From Leptolyngbyaceae cyanobacterium JSC-12 (GTDB lineage: Bacteria; Cyanobacteriota; Cyanobacteriia; Leptolyngbyales; Leptolyngbyaceae): a stretch of 64,000 nt of DNA. The number at the start of each line of letters is the position of its first letter. Position 1 is the stretch's first letter. The DNA lies in the NCBI GenBank assembly GCA_000309945.1, contig CM001633.1, positions 1,572,723 through 1,636,722 on the forward strand, read 5' to 3'. Both the position numbers and the translations under genes were made by a program. Below the pieces are notes generated by a model, which saw nothing but the letters and a program-made list of their open reading frames with translations, had not been told where the DNA came from and made no database searches. Below, piece after piece: positions 62,821 to 64,000 of this stretch.

Positions 62821-63690
62821 ATGACTGACTCTTACCAACCACCAAATCGTGAATGGTGGGCACAACGCTGGATCGAAGTTCTGGAATCCTTTGGTTGGAT
62901 TCGTCGGCTAGCCCGGGCACGGGTTTATGCACGAGAAGGCAATGTCAAAAGCCTGGAATTTAAAGGACATAAAGTCATTGCCAAAGTTCAAGGAACAGCA
63001 CCTGAACCCTACAAAGTGACCTTATCGCTTGACCCCTTCACGGATGAACAGTGGGGCTATGTGATTGAATCTATGTCGCAGCAGGCACTTTTCTCTGCTA
63101 AGCTGCTATCTGGTGAGATGCCCGTGTCGATTGAGAAAGTGTTTACTGAAAATGGGCTGAGTCTCTTTCCTTTTACTAAGTTTGACATTCACAGCCGTTG
63201 CTCGTGCCCTGACCCCGCCAACCCCTGTAAGCACATTGGAGCCGTATATTACCTGTTGGGTGATCGCTTCAGTGAAGACCCCTTCGTTTTATTCCAACTA
63301 CGCGGTCGCACGAAGGAACAAATATTAGAAGCCCTGCGCCAGAGTCGAAGTCAGAGTCGTAAACATGAGCCAGATATAAGAAGTTTGGAGTTGAAGGGAT
63401 CACCGGACTCTCAAACTTATCCCCAAGCATCTATCTCCCTGAGTCCAGAGCAATTCTGGCAATACACCGAGCAACTGGAACCGTCTCTCGTGGTAATTGC
63501 ACCTCCGCCCAGCAGTGAAACCGTATTAGATGTGCTAGGCGCTATCCCATTAAAACCAGACATTGCAGAAGACGGTTCAATGGTTCAAGACTCGTCTCAA
63601 GCAGCGATGGATTATTTAAAGTCTGTCTATCAAGCCGTTAGCCAACAGGCAATATTAACAGGCATGAATGTTGGGGCAGAAAGCGAGTAA
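62821..63690 (+). CDS. SWIM zinc-finger protein
   Basis: The 289-residue protein has a SWIM zinc finger, CSCPDPANPCKHIGAVYYLL (about residues 127-146), with the CxC...CxH pattern. Helical flanks include EWWAQRWIEVLESFGWIRRL at the start. In many bacteria this gene stands beside an SNF2-type helicase and binds DNA or protein with it. The helicase would have to lie elsewhere: the gene upstream is the EndoU gene, and only a small gene follows before the window ends. Confidence 0.9.
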   Translation: MTDSYQPPNREWWAQRWIEVLESFGWIRRLARARVYAREGNVKSLEFKGHKVIAKVQGTAPEPYKVTLSLDPFTDEQWGYVIESMSQQALFSAKLLSGEMPVSIEKVFTENGLSLFPFTKFDIHSRCSCPDPANPCKHIGAVYYLLGDRFSEDPFVLFQLRGRTKEQILEALRQSRSQSRKHEPDIRSLELKGSPDSQTYPQASISLSPEQFWQYTEQLEPSLVVIAPPPSSETVLDVLGAIPLKPDIAEDGSMVQDSSQAAMDYLKSVYQAVSQQAILTGMNVGAESE

Positions 63691-63777
63691 CGCCTATTGC
63701 CAAATACAACACACTTTGAATATGAAGATATGTAACAATATAAATGAATGTCCCATGCAGTTACGGCTCTCTCTCTT

Positions 63778-63921
63778 ATGGCAACAATCGACGATCGCAA
63801 GAAGCGCATTATGGAGCATCTCGCTCGTAGTACCGGAGAGTTTACTAAAAAATCTATCGTGAACTCTGCGGAGCGGAAACAGCAAATCCTGGATCACGTT
63901 CGTCGCACAAAAGGCGAATAG
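63778..63921 (+). CDS. Small basic helical protein, 47 residues
   Basis: The frame from ATG 63778 to TAG 63921 encodes MATIDDRKKRIMEHLARSTG and a second basic part, ERKQQILDHVRRTKGE. The halves look like a duplicated (R/K)KxxIxxHxxR-(S/T)-x-G motif, which suggests two similar helices. The charge pattern fits a nucleic-acid-associated or structural small protein. A clear terminator follows at 63960. I believe small proteins of this kind are conserved in cyanobacteria, but I cannot name one. Confidence 0.65.
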   Translation: MATIDDRKKRIMEHLARSTGEFTKKSIVNSAERKQQILDHVRRTKGE

Positions 63922-63959
63922 ATGATCGGTTAGACCATCACTCCATCACCATCGACAAG

Positions 63960-63993
63960 CCTCCTTTTCGTCTTTGAAGAGGAGGTTTTGTTC
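63960..63993 (+). terminator. Rho-independent terminator of the 47-residue gene
   Basis: CCTCCTTTTC pairs with GAAGAGGAGG (10 bp, one G-U pair) around a 6-nt loop and is followed by TTTTGTTCT. It lies 39 bases after the stop codon. Confidence 0.8.
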
Positions 63994-64000
63994 TAAAAAT

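Overview
The window is chromosomal DNA of a cyanobacterium, probably a filamentous, non-heterocystous type of the Leptolyngbya/Oscillatoriales kind; that rank is inferred. The evidence is the very frequent HIP1 octamer GCGATCGC, a gene for the cytochrome b6f subunit PetN, the proton-extrusion protein PcxA, a four-ACT-domain aspartokinase, a cyanoexosortase A locus, and many small families typical of cyanobacteria. Genes lie on both strands in short operons, and much of the content is core metabolism. No CRISPR array, prophage or rRNA operon was seen.

Layout. 1-4.8 kb: two copies of one insertion sequence in direct orientation. The first has split an ABA4-like (DUF4281) membrane protein gene, and each copy has its own target duplication. 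4.8-8.1 kb: two adjacent membrane-associated GTPases, then initiator tRNA-fMet with a terminator. 8.2-13.9 kb: a lipoprotein retropepsin-like protease, a nucleoside-type ABC permease, RNase HI, a decayed small gene and a GH133 glycogen debranching enzyme. 14-22.5 kb: argG, a HAD hydrolase, several small cyanobacterial proteins, ilvD, a peptide-type solute-binding lipoprotein and ATP sulfurylase. 22.5-28.3 kb: petN, rnpB, lysC, cobK and tRNA-Phe. 28.4-33.8 kb: a DUF1350 protein, rpsB-tsf and a site-2-type metalloprotease. 33.9-38.6 kb: a Thr-rich repeat metalloprotease-like protein, a DUF39 (homocysteine biosynthesis) protein and a Pro-rich protein.

39-48 kb: a GbsR/MarR-type regulator followed by a three-gene MacAB-like exporter; a convergent exopolysaccharide/sorting cluster (HpsJ-like, cyanoexosortase-associated protein, cyanoexosortase A); a TPR protein; and an Mnx-type UPF0016 manganese exporter gene preceded by what looks like a yybP-ykoY manganese riboswitch. 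48-55 kb: small proteins, an alpha/beta hydrolase, DUF4330, an SF1-helicase-like protein, pcxA and a secreted Cys-repeat protein. 55-64 kb: dxs, a stand-alone Hsp70-like ATPase, mtnA, remnants of Uma2 and DUF305 genes, a strongly SD-led small membrane protein, a secreted EndoU-type nuclease, a SWIM zinc-finger protein and a 47-residue protein.

A recurring theme is sequence of intergenic-repeat character inside functional genes: a 68-nt expansion in rnpB, an in-frame linker of about 48 residues in LysC, and a Pro/Ser/Thr tail on one GTPase. Seven of the annotated small proteins are shorter than 60 residues and were found by reading intergenic DNA directly. The strongest candidates for follow-up are the LysC and rnpB expansions, the manganese riboswitch, the HpsJ-cyanoexosortase cluster, the HExxH protein lacking an obvious third zinc ligand, and the IS-split ABA4 gene. 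No wholly new multi-gene system could be demonstrated from the sequence alone.
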